Position numbers and translations under genes: made by a program. From Pseudomonadaceae bacterium SI-3 (GTDB taxonomy: Bacteria > Pseudomonadota > Gammaproteobacteria > Pseudomonadales > Pseudomonadaceae), in contig CP026511.1 in NCBI GenBank assembly GCA_004010935.1, forward strand, positions 2,728,001-2,792,000: a stretch of 64,000 nucleotides of DNA, written 5' to 3'. Of this stretch, positions 63,987 through 64,000 are shown piece by piece. The notes under the pieces were generated by a model. That model made no database searches, had not been told where the DNA came from, and saw only the letters and a list, made by a program, of their open reading frames with translations. Numbering within the stretch: the stretch's first letter is position 1; every line of letters begins with the position of its first letter.

Positions 63987-64000
63987 GCCATCCTGAAACT
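63983..64000 (-). CDS. 3' tail of the upstream gene (probably hvfB/DUF692), cut by window end
   Basis: The last bases on the minus strand read as six codons ending in TGA at 63985-63983, overlapping the TTG start of hvfC (TTGA). Identity as the DUF692/MNIO gene is inferred from the conserved order of the operon only. Confidence 0.3.
   Translation of the reverse strand, partial: SFRMA

Noticed and set aside
1..64000. tRNA, rRNA, CRISPR, insertion sequence or prophage
   Set aside because: No cloverleaf-like gene with a GGTTCGAATCC-type arm, no regular repeat-spacer array, and no transposase, integrase or phage structural protein was seen.

Overview
The window looks like a chromosomal segment of a GC-rich gammaproteobacterium of the Pseudomonas / Stutzerimonas (P. 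stutzeri complex) type. The evidence is the uniformly GC-rich codon use, a MucD-type DegP protease, hpd, cheV, a NosR-family protein, a PP2C-kinase fusion next to nirBD (the arrangement known from P. aeruginosa nitrate assimilation), a Gram-negative stressosome, and short palindromic repeats of the kinds scattered through Pseudomonas genomes. I see no rRNA, tRNA, CRISPR array, phage or insertion sequence. Species assignment is inference.

Layout. 1-2980: the 3' end of an acyl-CoA synthetase, an alpha/beta hydrolase, a DMT exporter and a GFA-fold enzyme. 3085-9739: a tightly overlapping copper/silver efflux operon on the minus strand (cusC-cusB-cusA-cusF, with a small exported protein upstream). 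10063-14000: hpd, small membrane and hypothetical proteins and a SAF-domain oxidoreductase. 14066-16129: a glycosyltransferase-RmlD fusion. 16523-19137: four consecutive exported proteins (two secreted, one lipoprotein, one EF-hand). 19313-22982: an MDR oxidoreductase, a phytase-like esterase and an aldo-keto reductase.

23263-29097 is a nitrite assimilation unit: a sigma-54 promoter, a leader with a strong intrinsic terminator, nirB, nirD, an FNT nitrite channel and a PP2C-Ser/Thr kinase fusion. 29107-33240 carries poorly characterised metabolic genes and an SH3 membrane protein. 33259-35373 is an MHYT-GGDEF-EAL c-di-GMP enzyme. 35875-41288 is a six-gene stressosome module (rsbR, rsbS, rsbT, an ATPase-PP2C protein, a histidine kinase and a hybrid kinase) with stop/start overlaps throughout.

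41311-53069 holds a DUF3079 protein, a cation antiporter, polB, a Tat-exported SMP-30 lactonase, cheV, a thiolase, a NosR-like protein and four small housekeeping genes. 53219-54728 is a DadA-like FAD amino-acid dehydrogenase behind a tandem glycine riboswitch. The right end has a large hybrid sensor kinase, a small exported protein related to the one at 16523, mucD, a DUF2254 membrane protein, a HAD phosphatase, and the 3' part of a probable copper-related hvf/buf operon (hvfC and a DoxX gene).

The items most worth a second look are the stressosome operon wired to two kinases, the glycine riboswitch in front of a DadA homologue, the sigma-54 plus attenuator control of nirBD, and the glycosyltransferase-RmlD fusion with an altered catalytic motif beside a SAF oxidoreductase.
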